The notes beneath the pieces were generated by a model. It ran no database searches and was not told where the DNA came from. It saw only the letters and a list, made by a program, of their open reading frames with translations. This document shows, in pieces, positions 1-6,487 of a stretch of 11,982 nucleotides of DNA. The position numbers and the translations under genes are program-made. The stretch is taken from assembly GCA_016839845.1 (NCBI GenBank), contig JAEOTL010000220.1, positions 1 through 11,982 of the forward strand, given 5' to 3'. Every line of letters begins with the position of its first letter. Positions within the stretch are counted from its first letter, which is position 1. The stretch comes from Promethearchaeota archaeon (GTDB lineage Archaea; Asgardarchaeota; Lokiarchaeia; Sigynarchaeales; SOKP01).

Positions 1-2
1 CT

Positions 3-113
3 GCTATTGAGCGTAGAAGAGATCAATTAGGACTACCTGCAGTGAGTCAACCAGACGTGAATGAAGTGCAAACATTACTGAAAAACATAGGATCTGATAA
101 AAAATTAAAGTAA
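3..113 (+). CDS. hdrC: HdrC-like heterodisulfide reductase subunit C, 3' end only
   Basis: Only the last 36 codons are present; the gene starts before the window. The visible tail contains ERRRDQLGLPAV followed by a short helix ending in KNIGSDKKLK. An R-rich helix followed by LGLP is a pattern I associate with the C-terminus of archaeal HdrC, the small subunit with two [4Fe-4S] clusters that feeds electrons to HdrB. The cluster-binding cysteines lie outside the window, so the call rests mainly on position: the frame ends at 113, only 17 bases before hdrB, and hdrC-hdrB is the standard gene order. It is probably co-transcribed with hdrB. The identification is an inference from context plus a weak C-terminal match. 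Confidence 0.65.
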   Translation, partial: AIERRRDQLGLPAVSQPDVNEVQTLLKNIGSDKKLK

Positions 114-130
114 ATCGAGGGTAAGAGAAG

Positions 131-1009
131 ATGACAGAATATAAGATGTTTGAAGGATGTACCATTGGTAACAGAATCCCTTTTATTGAAGCCTCTTCAA
201 GGAAAGTATTTGATAAACTTGGGGTTGAAACTTCTCAAGCACCATTTGCGTGTTGTCCAGATCCGACAGGGATGAAGAGTTTTGACAACGATGCATGGTT
301 AGTAATGGGTGCTCGAAACATTTCCTTAGCAGAAGCAGAAGGGAAGGACATAGTCTCATTATGTAATGGCTGTACGAATACATTGAGAGGAGTACAACAT
401 CAACTAAAGCATGACAATTTGAAAAAAGATAGAGTTAACACAGAATTAGCAAAGGTTGGTAAAGAATTTAAAGGATCTATTGATATCAAGCACTTCGTAG
501 ACGTTTTAAAGGACGAGGTGGGGATGGACAAAATAAAGGGCGCTGTTTCGAAACCACTTAGCGCAATAAAAGTTGCCTGCCATCCAGGTTGCCATTATAT
601 GCGACCAGCAGAATGGATGGAATCAGATGATCCATTAAGACCGACTAATCTAAAAAAACTTGCTGCTGCAAGTGGTGCAACGGTTGTTGATTATGATGAG
701 ATAGCGCTTTGCTGCGGATCTGCGGTTACAAATGCCTATGAAGAAACCGGTTTACTGAATTTGAAAACTAAAATGGACAGTATTAAGAATTCAGGCGCTG
801 ATGCTATCATAGTAAATTGTCCCGCGTGCTTTCAGCAATTAGATACCCGACAGCGAGATCTTTCCAAGAAGTTTGAAACCGAGTACAATATTCCTGTCCT
901 ATATCTCACTGAATTATATGCCTTAGCAATGGGATATAGTCCTGATGAGCTGGGACTTAAGTTTCACCGTACTCGATTAAACGATCTGTTAGCCAAAATT
1001 GGTGTCTAG
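131..1009 (+). CDS. hdrB: Heterodisulfide reductase subunit B (two CCG domains)
   Basis: This 292-residue protein is the catalytic subunit of CoB-CoM-type heterodisulfide reductase, a cytoplasmic enzyme that reduces a disulfide on non-cubane [4Fe-4S] clusters. Both cysteine-rich CCG motifs are complete: C10, C41-C42, C78 and C81 in the N-terminal half (C-X30-CC-X35-C-X2-C), and C154, C194-C195, C230 and C233 in the C-terminal half (C-X39-CC-X34-C-X2-C), with an extra cysteine at C150 in the segment CHPGCH. Length is normal for HdrB. The ATG at 131 follows GAGGG at 117-121 and lies 17 bases after the hdrC stop, so the two genes form an operon that ends at a T-rich terminator. No hdrA is seen nearby; it may lie upstream. 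In organisms without methanogenesis such HdrBC pairs work with HdrA and a hydrogenase or dehydrogenase, or with other thiols. The family call is secure; the physiological disulfide is not known. Confidence 0.95.
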   Translation: MTEYKMFEGCTIGNRIPFIEASSRKVFDKLGVETSQAPFACCPDPTGMKSFDNDAWLVMGARNISLAEAEGKDIVSLCNGCTNTLRGVQHQLKHDNLKKDRVNTELAKVGKEFKGSIDIKHFVDVLKDEVGMDKIKGAVSKPLSAIKVACHPGCHYMRPAEWMESDDPLRPTNLKKLAAASGATVVDYDEIALCCGSAVTNAYEETGLLNLKTKMDSIKNSGADAIIVNCPACFQQLDTRQRDLSKKFETEYNIPVLYLTELYALAMGYSPDELGLKFHRTRLNDLLAKIGV

Positions 1010-1027
1010 AAAGGCCTAATATAAAAT

Positions 1028-1060
1028 TTTAATTTATTTTTTTTATTTTTCTTATTTCTT
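1028..1060 (+). terminator. T-rich terminator after hdrB
   Basis: Nineteen bases after the hdrB stop there is a very T-rich stretch on the coding strand, with eight T at 1037-1044 and five at 1046-1050, followed by more T-rich sequence. There is no strong GC stem. This is the typical form of an archaeal intrinsic terminator and fits the end of the hdrCB operon. Confidence 0.6.
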
Positions 1061-1170
1061 GCGATATAAGGTGTAAGGTTTAAATTTAAATAATAAAGAA
1101 GTCTTTTATAATTTGAGTTTTTGAATGTTATTGTTTCAGTAACTCTATTTTGTGGAAAATTATCTAGATA

Positions 1171-1180
1171 AGAATATAAG
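1171..1180 (+). promoter_or_regulatory. TATA-like box before the 1207 gene
   Basis: The sequence AGAATATAAG is centred about 31 bases before the ATG at 1207. With archaeal spacing (about 25 bases from TATA box to transcript start) this would give a transcript with almost no leader, which agrees with the lack of a Shine-Dalgarno sequence. The rest of the 1010-1206 gap is AT-rich and shows no gene. Confidence 0.35.
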
Positions 1181-1206
1181 AATCACTATTTTGAAATGAT
1201 GTAAAG

Positions 1207-2007
1207 ATGAGTATGCCTAATCTCAATAGGGAAATTCCTTGGTTTTTTCAGCACATTGAAAATTATTATCATTTATTTGTCGATATAAGGTTTAACAACA
1301 GGGACATTATCCAGAAGTTAATTCAATTTTCATTGGAACTGGAAATCCAGGGTTTTGAAGGGCTGATATTTACGTTATATAAGCCACACCCTAGACGGAT
1401 TATGTTCGACCTTCGTAGACATTCATTTGACCAGGGGCACGATTTTAAAAATCTGAATTTAGTGTTAACTAATGAGCCCATGAATTCCCTCGATTTCGTA
1501 ATAATCCCATTTGGATACTTCAAAGATGAGCATAAATTTCGTTTAGCCGTTCGTTGTAATGACATACAGACGAGTTTTGATCTTTATTCCTGGGCACCTT
1601 CAAACCTTTTTAAGAATGTGAAATCAGTCATTCGAATTGCCAACAGGTATTTAGAATTAATACCCTTAGACGATTATAAGGGCTACTATTACCACGTGGA
1701 TGCGTCCTTTAAAGGAAATGAAACTGGTCGATTGTTTGATTTAACGAATCATCTTGTAGAGTTAGATAAAACTATTGATGAGGTTACGAAGAAATCACTT
1801 TTTGAACCGATGGACTTAGAGATTAAAACACTTGTAACAAAAAGCAATCAGTTTATGTTTGAGTTATCTCAGAAGTCAATTCCCTTGGATGTAAAAAATG
1901 TATTGAGAGAATTGGAAAGGTTAAAATTCAACATAGACAGTTTATCTAAAGAGGAAATCTTTAATTGGTTGGATGATTTAGTTGCCTTTTATTCAAGGGA
2001 GACGTGA
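1207..2007 (+). CDS. Uncharacterised soluble protein, 266 aa
   Basis: I do not recognise this protein. It has no signal peptide, membrane helix, cysteine cluster or P-loop; it contains a single cysteine (C119) and is rich in aromatic and charged residues. The first 165 residues read as alternating strands and helices, including a hydrophobic strand at about 96-103 (LDFVIIPFGY) and a basic segment at about 59-71 (PHPRRIMFDLRRH). The last 85 residues are predicted helical and charged, with leucine spacing suggesting paired helices. It starts at ATG 1207 with a TATA-like box about 30 bases upstream; ATG 1213 (third codon) is an equally possible start. It stands alone, ending 34 bases from the convergent membrane protein gene. 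Codon use resembles its neighbours, so there is no sign of recent transfer. It is likely real because the frame is long and fills the space between a promoter and the next gene. Confidence 0.8.
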   Translation: MSMPNLNREIPWFFQHIENYYHLFVDIRFNNRDIIQKLIQFSLELEIQGFEGLIFTLYKPHPRRIMFDLRRHSFDQGHDFKNLNLVLTNEPMNSLDFVIIPFGYFKDEHKFRLAVRCNDIQTSFDLYSWAPSNLFKNVKSVIRIANRYLELIPLDDYKGYYYHVDASFKGNETGRLFDLTNHLVELDKTIDEVTKKSLFEPMDLEIKTLVTKSNQFMFELSQKSIPLDVKNVLRELERLKFNIDSLSKEEIFNWLDDLVAFYSRET

Positions 2008-2041
2008 TCTTACCCTAGAATAAAAAATTTAGCTGCATCTT

Positions 2042-2587
2042 CTATTTTCTTAGTTTATTAATTATTAAAATCAATAAGCTGATGGCGAAATATATTATTC
2101 CTACAAATAACAAACCGAACTTTATGGTAGCACTCAAGGAAGCGAGTAAAGGAAAGTAGTCTGGTACTGAAGTTATGCTGTTTCCTATTGATAACAATAA
2201 AATATTTTCAATTATATCAAACACTCCTGTTAAGAGGGGTGTAAGAGGGATATATGTTCCGTAAAATTGCACGGTTTCTCCAGATCTATGATAAACTAAT
2301 AGAATTAAGCTGAATGCTAACGAAACATAGCCAATAATAAAAAGAAAATCCCAATAAATTGCGTTCATTTGAATAAGTATCCCGCTAGCTCCCCATTCTA
2401 CGAAAATTGAAACAACCTGATCAATCGACCACGCAAATTCATAATCTAAAATTCCATAGGTAGATACAGCGGCTTCAGCAGGAAGGAATATTAGAATTTC
2501 GACGAGTAATACTATTATAAATCCCGCGAGTGCCAGAATGTACAAAATTTTATCTTGGGGAGATTTCTTAAATTTGTCTAAAAACAA
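2042..2587 (-). CDS. Four-helix integral membrane protein, DxxEN motif
   Basis: This 181-residue protein is strongly hydrophobic, with likely membrane helices at about 14-36, 80-100, 112-135 and 146-177, and a longer polar loop between the first two (about 37-78). Conserved-looking polar residues sit in or beside helices: W79-D80 at the start of helix 2, D124-x-x-E127-N128 in helix 3, and K156 in helix 4. From memory, this layout (a loop with a tyrosine/phenylalanine-rich segment, an aspartate opening helix 2, D-x-x-E-N in helix 3, a lysine in helix 4) recurs in a family of small bacterial and archaeal membrane proteins of unknown function. The start is unusual: the only usable start codon after the upstream in-frame stop is TTG at 2587, as no ATG or GTG occurs before the second helix. 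A weak GTGAG lies about 8 bases upstream. No transport or enzyme role can be assigned. Confidence 0.8.
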   Translation of the reverse strand: MFLDKFKKSPQDKILYILALAGFIIVLLVEILIFLPAEAAVSTYGILDYEFAWSIDQVVSIFVEWGASGILIQMNAIYWDFLFIIGYVSLAFSLILLVYHRSGETVQFYGTYIPLTPLLTGVFDIIENILLLSIGNSITSVPDYFPLLASLSATIKFGLLFVGIIYFAISLLILIINKLRK

Positions 2588-2743
2588 CGTGTATTCTCAC
2601 TTTACAATTTTTTTCTGATTGATAAGATCATTATTTTCATCACTCTTAAAATTAAAGAATTCTCTTTTTAGCAAGAATCATTAATTTTATTTTGGTATTA
2701 CTCCTATCAAAGATGATAAAAAAGACTTTAATACTTACTTATT
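2588..2743. promoter_or_regulatory. Divergent intergenic region, membrane protein gene / hypC
   Basis: This 156-base AT-rich gap separates two divergent genes and must hold both promoters. An A-rich box (GATAAAAAA, about 2714-2722) lies 22-30 bases before the hypC ATG, at the right distance for a leaderless transcript. No clear box stands out for the minus-strand gene. No gene or convincing palindrome is seen. Confidence 0.35.
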
Positions 2744-2986
2744 ATGTGTCTTGCAATCCCTGGAAAAATTCTGAAAATCGACGGAAATTCTGCGTATGTA
2801 GACTTTGATGGTCTTAAGCAAAAAGTTATTATTGCCTTAATCAGGAATCCCGAAGTTGGAAAATACGTAGTTGTGCATGCTGGTTATGCCATTGAAATGA
2901 TGGATGAAAAAGATGCCTTGGTGGCTATAGAACAATGGAGAGAACTTTCAGATGAATTAGATTTAGATTTAACTGATGTTATTTAG
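2744..2986 (+). CDS. hypC: Hydrogenase assembly chaperone HypC/HupF family
   Basis: The 80-residue protein starts MCLAIPGKI, the HypC signature in which Cys2 becomes the N-terminal ligand after methionine removal and carries the Fe(CN)2CO group with HypD before handing it to the large subunit of [NiFe] hydrogenase. The central HAGYAIEMMD (from H45) matches the second conserved block, usually VHxGFAI, and the length is normal. The N-terminal MC fixes the start at ATG 2744, which has no Shine-Dalgarno sequence, so the transcript is probably leaderless or nearly so. Other hyp genes and the hydrogenase are not in the window; hypC sits alone, divergent from a membrane protein gene and upstream of a flavodoxin-like gene with its own promoter. 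It implies that the organism makes a [NiFe] hydrogenase. Confidence 0.96.
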   Translation: MCLAIPGKILKIDGNSAYVDFDGLKQKVIIALIRNPEVGKYVVVHAGYAIEMMDEKDALVAIEQWRELSDELDLDLTDVI

Positions 2987-3050
2987 ATCAAGTGAGGATT
3001 AAACTATTTCTTTTGCTTTTTGAAAGAAGTTAAAATACCATTTCTAGCAT

Positions 3051-3058
3051 TATAATAC
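3051..3058 (+). promoter_or_regulatory. TATA box before the flavodoxin-like gene
   Basis: TATAATAC at 3051-3058 fits an archaeal TATA box and would place transcript starts near 3080, just before the strong AGGAGG at 3083-3088. T-rich sequence at 3004-3020 between this box and hypC could end the hypC transcript, so the flavodoxin-like gene is probably expressed on its own. Confidence 0.4.
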
Positions 3059-3106
3059 AACTTTTTCTAATAATATTTTTTTAGGAGGAAAAATAAATTT
3101 AAAATT

Positions 3107-3586
3107 ATGAAGACGTTAATTATATATTTCACAATGTCAGGAAGAACGAAAAAAACAGCAGAGGCTATTGGATTGGCCTTAACTAATCATGATGTGAGTT
3201 ATTTAGCATTGGAACTAACTGGAAGATTTATTGAAAAGATAAAAAAGTTAGATAAATTCGAAAACAATGATTTTTCAGCCGTAGAAAAAGAATTAAGCAC
3301 TCTTGATGCTTTAAACTATGATTTAATTATAATCGGTATGCCTACATACGGAAATTTCCCTCCTAAAGTGTATGGTGAAATAATAAAGAGAATAGGTAAT
3401 TTGGATGGGAAAAAGATTGTTGTTTTCAATACAGCACGATTTTCTGGGGGGAAATGTCTCGAATTTATGATAGAGCAAGTCGAAGAAAATGGTGGTGAAG
3501 TAATGGAGTATTCCAAATTTAGAAAGATATTATGGATTGGGACTAAAAAAGCGATAGAATTCGGTAAAAAACTAAATAATATGTAA
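3107..3586 (+). CDS. Flavodoxin-like FMN-binding protein
   Basis: This 159-residue protein has a flavodoxin fold. Strand 1 (KTLIIYF, residues 2-8) leads into the FMN phosphate loop T9-M-S-G-R-T14, which fits T/S-x-T/S-G-x-T. A second flavin loop, MPTYGNFPP (78-86), follows the strand LIIIG, and a third, FNTARFSGG (107-115), follows KIVVF. Its length is that of short-chain flavodoxins. It would act in the cytoplasm as a one- or two-electron carrier or a small FMN reductase; the partner is unknown, though redox neighbours (HdrB, hydrogenase maturation) make an electron-transfer role reasonable. A perfect AGGAGG lies at 3083-3088, unusually far (18 bases) from the ATG at 3107; no ATG, GTG or TTG occurs in frame between them, and the fold requires this N-terminus. 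It is convergent with cooC, with 26 bases between the stops. Confidence 0.88.
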   Translation: MKTLIIYFTMSGRTKKTAEAIGLALTNHDVSYLALELTGRFIEKIKKLDKFENNDFSAVEKELSTLDALNYDLIIIGMPTYGNFPPKVYGEIIKRIGNLDGKKIVVFNTARFSGGKCLEFMIEQVEENGGEVMEYSKFRKILWIGTKKAIEFGKKLNNM

Positions 3587-3589
3587 GTT

Positions 3590-3611
3590 ATTTGTTTTTG
3601 CTGTCTTTATA
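3590..3611 (+). terminator. T-rich terminator after the flavodoxin-like gene
   Basis: The short convergent gap contains TTTGTTTTTGCTGTCTTT on the plus strand immediately after the stop codon of the flavodoxin-like gene. It is a plausible poly-T archaeal terminator. The minus strand has no equivalent T run here, so cooC transcripts may run into the flavodoxin-like gene. Confidence 0.4.
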
Positions 3612-3612
3612 A

Positions 3613-4416
3613 TTATATATCGAATAACTCCGTTTTTAATTTCTTCAGTTTCAGGTACAGGCTTTTAATAGCTTGAATCCCTTTTGCTTCTTGATTGAAA
3701 TCTAAGGGAGATTCGCCATTCAGATCTGCTTTTCCAATCTCAGAGTCAAAAGGAATAGTATGGTATAGGGGCACTTCCCAATCTTGGATTCGTTCATTGA
3801 TGATACTAACCTGATCGTCCTCAATAACTTTATTGGCTATCAAATAGACATTAATAACACCTAATTTTTTGGAGAGGGATATGATCTTATTACAGAGGTC
3901 TAATGATTTTTGGGAAGGTTCTGTTATCACCAGCATTAGATCAATTCCTTTGGCAGTTCCTCTTCCTAAATGCTCTAAACCGGCTTCAAAGTCGACGATT
4001 ACAACCTCTTTCCTCTTTACAAATAAATTATGTAAAAGAGTTTTGATGAGGGTGTTTTCAGGGCAAAGGCATCCTGTAGCTGGTTCTTCAATGGAACCTA
4101 AAACGAGGAGCTCTAAACCATCTGGACCTGTAATCTTATATTTATCCGGAATATCTGATACATTTGGGTTTATATTATAGACTCCTGAACCCGCACCTTT
4201 TACCGCAGTTCGTTCTTCAATTAACTTTTTCATCTCTGAAATTGGTACAATCTTTTCTTTAGTTTTTGCATCAAAACCTAAAGTATAGCTTAAATTCATT
4301 GCTGAATCGTTATCAATTGCTAGAACTTTAAACCCGTCTTTAGCAAACATTCTTGCTAAAGTGCCAGCTATGAGAGTCTTTCCAACCCCTCCTTTTCCAG
4401 AAACAGCTATTTTCAT
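3613..4416 (-). CDS. cooC: CooC-type nickel-insertion ATPase for CO dehydrogenase
   Basis: This 267-residue protein belongs to the MinD/CooC deviant Walker A ATPases. The signature SGKGGVGKT is at residues 6-14 with the signature lysine K8, followed by the switch I region D35-N-D37. A CxC motif, C116-L-C118 followed by PEN, matches the metal-binding pair with which CooC dimers bind nickel. The Walker B/switch II segment around D142 (DFEAGLEHLGRGT) is the typical CooC form. Such proteins mature nickel-containing carbon monoxide dehydrogenase by ATP-driven nickel delivery in the cytoplasm. Length is normal. The gene is divergent from the decarboxylase-like gene across a 162-base gap. No CO dehydrogenase gene is in the window, so it may act at a distance; several CooC paralogues are common in archaea with CODH/ACS, and a related nickel enzyme is possible as client. 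Confidence 0.93.
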   Translation of the reverse strand: MKIAVSGKGGVGKTLIAGTLARMFAKDGFKVLAIDNDSAMNLSYTLGFDAKTKEKIVPISEMKKLIEERTAVKGAGSGVYNINPNVSDIPDKYKITGPDGLELLVLGSIEEPATGCLCPENTLIKTLLHNLFVKRKEVVIVDFEAGLEHLGRGTAKGIDLMLVITEPSQKSLDLCNKIISLSKKLGVINVYLIANKVIEDDQVSIINERIQDWEVPLYHTIPFDSEIGKADLNGESPLDFNQEAKGIQAIKSLYLKLKKLKTELFDI

Positions 4417-4578
4417 TTAGATCAATAATAATTTAGTAGTGAGTTATTTCAAAGATGAATTTCTCAGATATGAATTTCACGGTTAAGATTTAGAAATGAA
4501 TTCTTTAGAACTATATTAAACTTCTTCATAGGACTAAATATTTTTTAATAGAATAAATAATATTTAATTATAATTATC
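4417..4578. promoter_or_regulatory. Divergent promoter region, cooC / decarboxylase operon
   Basis: This AT-rich gap serves both directions. AATAAATAATA at 4552-4562 is centred about 22 bases before the ATG at 4579, and AT-rich TTTTTTAATA lies at 4541-4550; either could be the TATA box of a leaderless or short-leader transcript, in agreement with the absence of a Shine-Dalgarno sequence. In the middle, ATGAATTTC occurs twice (4455-4463 and 4470-4478, 15 bases apart) and a near copy ATGAATTC at 4496-4503, which could be an operator but could also be chance in AT-rich DNA. Confidence 0.4.
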
Positions 4579-5400
4579 ATGACAGAATCAAGAAATAGGG
4601 GTCTTGGCCCGAAAAACGAAGTGGAACATGCCTACTATAGTGGTATGATAATTCAACGAGTTCGTGATTTTGTGAAAAATGATGACCGAAATGAATTAGT
4701 AAATTGGGGTTATGGCCCAAGAAAATCGACAATAGATCCTAAAACAGTAAAGGTTGGAGGAGATCGAGGCACCAATGGGATTTTCACCGCATTTAGACCA
4801 ACAAACATAGATTTATACATGTCACTTCTACCGAAACACCTCTCTATGCCAGAGCAACCTATAGTTTCGTTAGTAACAGTTGATTATAATAATGGAAATT
4901 CTATTACTCGTTATAATGAAGGGATGGTGATGATTAAAGGATTATGTCCCGATGGGGAGGAGACTTGGTTTGTGTTGAGTATGCCAGTTGAAACTTGGTT
5001 GATGATGGAAATGGGTGTCGATTGGGGATTTCCTAAGCGTATTTTCGACATCAAGGTGACAAGAGAAAAAACAGTGGTCTTAGAGAAAGGTATAACGCAC
5101 CTTTCTCTGGAATTGACGGTTGATCCTGAAAAAGAACCTGAAGTAATTATACCCTCAGGAGAAGGCTGGGGGATTAATAATATGGCTGTAGTTAATCCTG
5201 TTCGAGAAGATCTACTCCTAGTATTTTCATATGGGCCACTTAGTGTTCAAGAAAGAGTTCATGGAAGCGTTAAGGTTTCCATCGATAGAAATCAGCCATG
5301 GTCAGAGCTAATTCCAAAAGATATAGTTATCCCAGGAGTATTTCAACGATACATTGGGGTGGGAGATTCCCTGATAAAAAAGTATCCTTTAAATCGGTGA
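4579..5400 (+). CDS. Acetoacetate decarboxylase-fold protein
   Basis: This 273-residue cytoplasmic protein matches the acetoacetate decarboxylase (ADC) family. The key block is WGFPKRIFDI (149-158): K153 would be the Schiff-base lysine and R154 takes the place of the second lysine that lowers its pKa in the clostridial enzyme. Upstream, RYNEGMVMI (111-119) provides the conserved active-site glutamate E114. ADC itself turns acetoacetate into acetone and CO2, but several members of the fold act on other oxo-acids as dehydratases or aldolases, so the substrate is open. The first 60 residues, rich in charged and polar residues, are longer than in classical ADC. It opens a three-gene operon with a Gfo/Idh/MocA oxidoreductase and endonuclease V; its stop codon TGA at 5398-5400 is part of the Shine-Dalgarno-like GGTGA of the next gene. 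Start at ATG 4579 has no ribosome-binding site and a TATA-like box about 22 bases upstream. Confidence 0.85.
   Translation: MTESRNRGLGPKNEVEHAYYSGMIIQRVRDFVKNDDRNELVNWGYGPRKSTIDPKTVKVGGDRGTNGIFTAFRPTNIDLYMSLLPKHLSMPEQPIVSLVTVDYNNGNSITRYNEGMVMIKGLCPDGEETWFVLSMPVETWLMMEMGVDWGFPKRIFDIKVTREKTVVLEKGITHLSLELTVDPEKEPEVIIPSGEGWGINNMAVVNPVREDLLLVFSYGPLSVQERVHGSVKVSIDRNQPWSELIPKDIVIPGVFQRYIGVGDSLIKKYPLNR
5396..5400 (+). promoter_or_regulatory. Shine-Dalgarno-like GGTGA that places the ATA start
   Basis: GGTGA pairs with the CACC-containing end of archaeal 16S rRNA and overlaps the stop codon of the decarboxylase-like gene. It is followed after seven bases by ATA at 5408, an ideal spacing, whereas the first ATG (5450) is 49 bases away and inside the nucleotide-binding motif. 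It is the main sequence evidence for choosing 5408 as start. Confidence 0.5.
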
Positions 5401-5407
5401 AAACAAC

Positions 5408-6487
5408 ATATCAAAACCACTCAAAGTAGGGTTAGTCGGGACAGGAGCAATGGGTTATGCTCACCTGCCCGCTTATCTTAAATTCCCTGATAAAGTCCGG
5501 TTAACTGCAGTCTGTGATATTCGTGAGGATGCAGTAAAAAAATTTGCTAACGCTGCGAAAGTAAGTTCTACTTATTCTGATTTTGAAACAATGTTAAAAG
5601 AGGAAGATCTTGACGCTGTGGATATTTGTACTATCCATGATCAACACAAACATCAAACCATAAGAGCAGCAGAAGAGGGAAAGCATATAATTCTCGAAAA
5701 ACCAATGGCAAGTTCACTAAAACACTGTAAAGAGATGGTTCGCGCTACAGAAAAAGCAGGGGTAACTTTTATGATTGCCCAAGTTCTAAGGTATTTACCA
5801 TCATCCCAAGCGGTTTTATATGCTTTAGAAAATAAAGAGATTGGGGCAATTCGGGCTGTTCGAGGGGATTCACTTCTTAAACAATCTTTAATATTACCCC
5901 ATGATCATTGGATGTTTGACGGAACCCGTGCAGGTGGGGGTGTTTTAATTACTCTTTCAATCCATATGATAGACCTATTAAGATATTTTGTTGGGGAGGC
6001 TACTAAAGTAAGTTGTATTTGTAAAACTATGAGTCCCTTATTTAAAAATAATGCCGAAGATTTTGCCAGTACCATTTTAGAATTCAAATCGGGAGCAATT
6101 GGGAATATTTTCGGAAGTCTTTCTGTTGGTAGAACTCCATGGAATATAAAGTATGTAATCTTTGGCGAATCGGGCACTATTCATTCGAATCCCCCTATTC
6201 CGGGTAAAGGACACTATCAAATTGGTAATGCAATTGTATCCTCGAAAAAACTGGATAAAGAAGGGAGAACCGACCAGAAAGGAGAATTTATCCCGGTAGA
6301 TTCATTTAATAATAACTTGGTAAGTGATGATCCATTTATGAATGAAGTTATACATTTTGTTGATTGTTGCCAAGAAAATAAAGAACCATTTAGTGGTGGG
6401 AAAGATAACCTTAATACTATGAAAATTCTTTTTGGGATGTATGAATCTTCAGTTACAAATAAGACTGTTTATATGAATGACCTTTAA
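5408..6487 (+). CDS. Gfo/Idh/MocA-family NAD(P)-dependent oxidoreductase, ATA start
   Basis: From 5408 the protein has 359 residues. Its N-terminus reads (M)SKPLKVGLVGTGAMGYAH, a complete Rossmann motif G11-T-G13-A-M-G16. E97-K98-P99 is the family signature with the catalytic lysine, and GGGVLITLSIHMIDLLRYFVG (from about 176) carries the conserved H186 and D189 of the substrate domain. Such enzymes oxidise or reduce sugars, inositols or related polyols with NAD(P); the substrate cannot be read from sequence. The first ATG, 5450, falls inside the GxGxxG loop, so it would remove the first strand. Between the upstream in-frame stop (5390-5392) and 5450 there is no ATG, GTG or TTG. ATA at 5408 is well placed after GGTGA and aligns with the expected initiator, so I use it; a sequencing error or true ATG in other strains is possible. 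The gene is co-transcribed with its neighbours. Confidence 0.85.
   Translation: MSKPLKVGLVGTGAMGYAHLPAYLKFPDKVRLTAVCDIREDAVKKFANAAKVSSTYSDFETMLKEEDLDAVDICTIHDQHKHQTIRAAEEGKHIILEKPMASSLKHCKEMVRATEKAGVTFMIAQVLRYLPSSQAVLYALENKEIGAIRAVRGDSLLKQSLILPHDHWMFDGTRAGGGVLITLSIHMIDLLRYFVGEATKVSCICKTMSPLFKNNAEDFASTILEFKSGAIGNIFGSLSVGRTPWNIKYVIFGESGTIHSNPPIPGKGHYQIGNAIVSSKKLDKEGRTDQKGEFIPVDSFNNNLVSDDPFMNEVIHFVDCCQENKEPFSGGKDNLNTMKILFGMYESSVTNKTVYMNDL

Noticed and set aside
1196..1204. ATG ATG TAA just before the start at 1207, a possible two-codon upstream frame.
   Set aside because: With the TATA-like box at 1171-1180 the transcript probably starts at or after this point, and such short frames are expected by chance.
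3869..4180. A 103-codon plus-strand open frame inside cooC.
   Set aside because: It is fully antisense to the conserved CooC coding region, has no ribosome-binding site or promoter, and its product shows no protein-like pattern.
5390..5450. A frameshift or gene fusion joining the decarboxylase-like gene to the oxidoreductase.
   Set aside because: The oxidoreductase frame has its own stop at 5390-5392, and the first gene ends normally with TGA at 5398; the whole N-terminus fits after that stop, so a non-standard start explains the data better.
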